From an uncultured Clostridia bacterium (lineage in GTDB: Bacteria; Bacillota; Clostridia; Christensenellales; Aristaeellaceae): a stretch of 7,357 nucleotides of DNA. The notes beneath the pieces are model-generated. The model saw nothing but the letters and a program-made list of their open reading frames with translations, had not been told where the DNA came from and made no database searches. Below are positions 6,677 to 7,357 of the stretch, piece after piece; the first letter of the stretch is position 1; every line of letters starts with the position of its first letter. Position numbers and translations under genes: made by a program. The stretch lies in NCBI GenBank assembly GCA_944363005.1, contig CALVTV010000188.1, positions 1 through 7,357 of the forward strand, written 5' to 3'.

Positions 6677-7357
6677 TCAGTGCGAATCCTTGAGCGTTTC
6701 AACCTCGCGCATCCATACGCCCATCTGCGCGTCGGACGGCATGCGCCAGTCGCCGCGCGGGGACAGGCTGACCGAACCGACCTTCGGCCCGTCGGGCATG
6801 CAGGAGCGCTTGAACTGCTGGCTGAAGAAGCGGCGAACAAACGTTTCCAGCGCCGAGAGGATCTCTTCCTGGCCATATTGCCCGTCGAATGCCTGCGTGG
6901 CCAGCGCCAGGAGCTTTGCGGGCGCGGCGCCGCTGTCCATCACGTGAAAGAGGAAGAAGTCGTGCAGCGCATACGCGCCCAGCGTCTCCTCGGTGCGCTG
7001 GGTCAACTCGCCCTCTTTGCCGGGGATCAGCTCGGGGGAGATGGGCGTATCGATGATGTCCTGCGCGATGGCCTGCACTTGCGCGCCCAGCTTGGCGGCA
7101 CAATGGCGCACGAGGGCGCGAATGAGCGTCTTGGGCACGGAGGCATTCAGGTTGTACATGCTCATCTGGTCGCCGCCATAGGTACACCAGCCCAGCGCCA
7201 GCTCGCTCAGGTCGCCTGTGCCCAGCGCCAATGCACCGGATTTGTTGGCGTAGTCCATCACGATCTGTGTGCGCTCGCGGGCCTGGCTGTTTTCATAGCA
7301 GATGTCGTGCACTTCGGCGCTCTGGCCGATGTCCGCGAAGTGCTGGGTGACAGCCGG
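6677..7357 (-). CDS. nadE: Glutamine-dependent NAD+ synthetase, C-terminal part (5' end outside window)
   Basis: The frame is open to the right edge, so the visible 226 residues are the C-terminal third or so of a protein that in this class is about 640 residues, with an N-terminal nitrilase-like glutaminase domain and a C-terminal synthetase domain. The synthetase converts nicotinate adenine dinucleotide to NAD+ using ATP and ammonia channelled from glutamine; it is cytoplasmic. Visible motifs, numbered from the window edge: YENSQARERTQIVMD (21-35), GTGDLSELALGWCTY (46-60), GDQMSMYNLNASVPKTL just after, a TEETLGAYALHDFF segment, FKRSCMPDGPKV (182-193) and SLSPRGDWRMPSD (197-209). These fit the long glutamine-dependent form. 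The ATP-binding SGGLDS loop and glutaminase domain lie beyond the window. The GTG at 7312 is an internal valine codon, not a start. The gene converges on the opp operon with no apparent functional link. Confidence 0.93.
   Translation of the reverse strand, partial: PAVTQHFADIGQSAEVHDICYENSQARERTQIVMDYANKSGALALGTGDLSELALGWCTYGGDQMSMYNLNASVPKTLIRALVRHCAAKLGAQVQAIAQDIIDTPISPELIPGKEGELTQRTEETLGAYALHDFFLFHVMDSGAAPAKLLALATQAFDGQYGQEEILSALETFVRRFFSQQFKRSCMPDGPKVGSVSLSPRGDWRMPSDAQMGVWMREVETLKDSH

Overview
This window carries a complete oligopeptide-type ABC importer operon, oppA-oppB-oppC-oppD-oppF, on the + strand. It is followed, in convergent orientation, by the 3' part of nadE (glutamine-dependent NAD+ synthetase) on the - strand. 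The coding DNA is GC-rich. The ribosome binding sites of oppB, oppC, oppD and oppF are strong AGGAGG-like sites, and the OppD/OppF C-terminal tails look like those of Clostridia-type Firmicutes. My best guess is a moderately high-GC member of the class Clostridia (Christensenellales or a related gut lineage). This rests on sequence style, not on a phylogenetic marker.

Layout: positions 1-464 hold no convincing gene but are rich in signals. These are an extended -10 promoter (about 95-103), an inverted-repeat region (133-187), a long hairpin followed by T residues (274-322), a second promoter candidate (335-363) overlapping a CodY-like half-match and a 16-bp palindrome, and a hairpin just before the oppA ribosome binding site (388-426). 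oppA (465-2372) is separated from oppB by 156 nt containing a strong 14-bp stem and a second imperfect one. oppB (2529-3473, TTG start), oppC, oppD and oppF (ending 6463) are packed with 1- to 8-nt overlaps or a 14-nt gap. A terminator follows oppF. A 22-bp stem flanked by A and T runs closes nadE from the other side.

How the genes work together: OppA captures peptide outside the membrane, OppB and OppC form the channel, and OppD and OppF hydrolyse ATP. The intercistronic hairpins after oppA are placed as expected if the binding protein is made in excess over the membrane complex. The import operon and nadE appear functionally unrelated and are merely convergent neighbours.

Nothing here amounts to a new biological system. 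The points most worth checking are the layered oppA leader (possible small RNA plus a second regulated promoter), the absence of a lipoprotein cysteine in OppA, and the loss in both ATPases of the C-terminal cysteines that bind an iron-sulfur cluster in characterised relatives.
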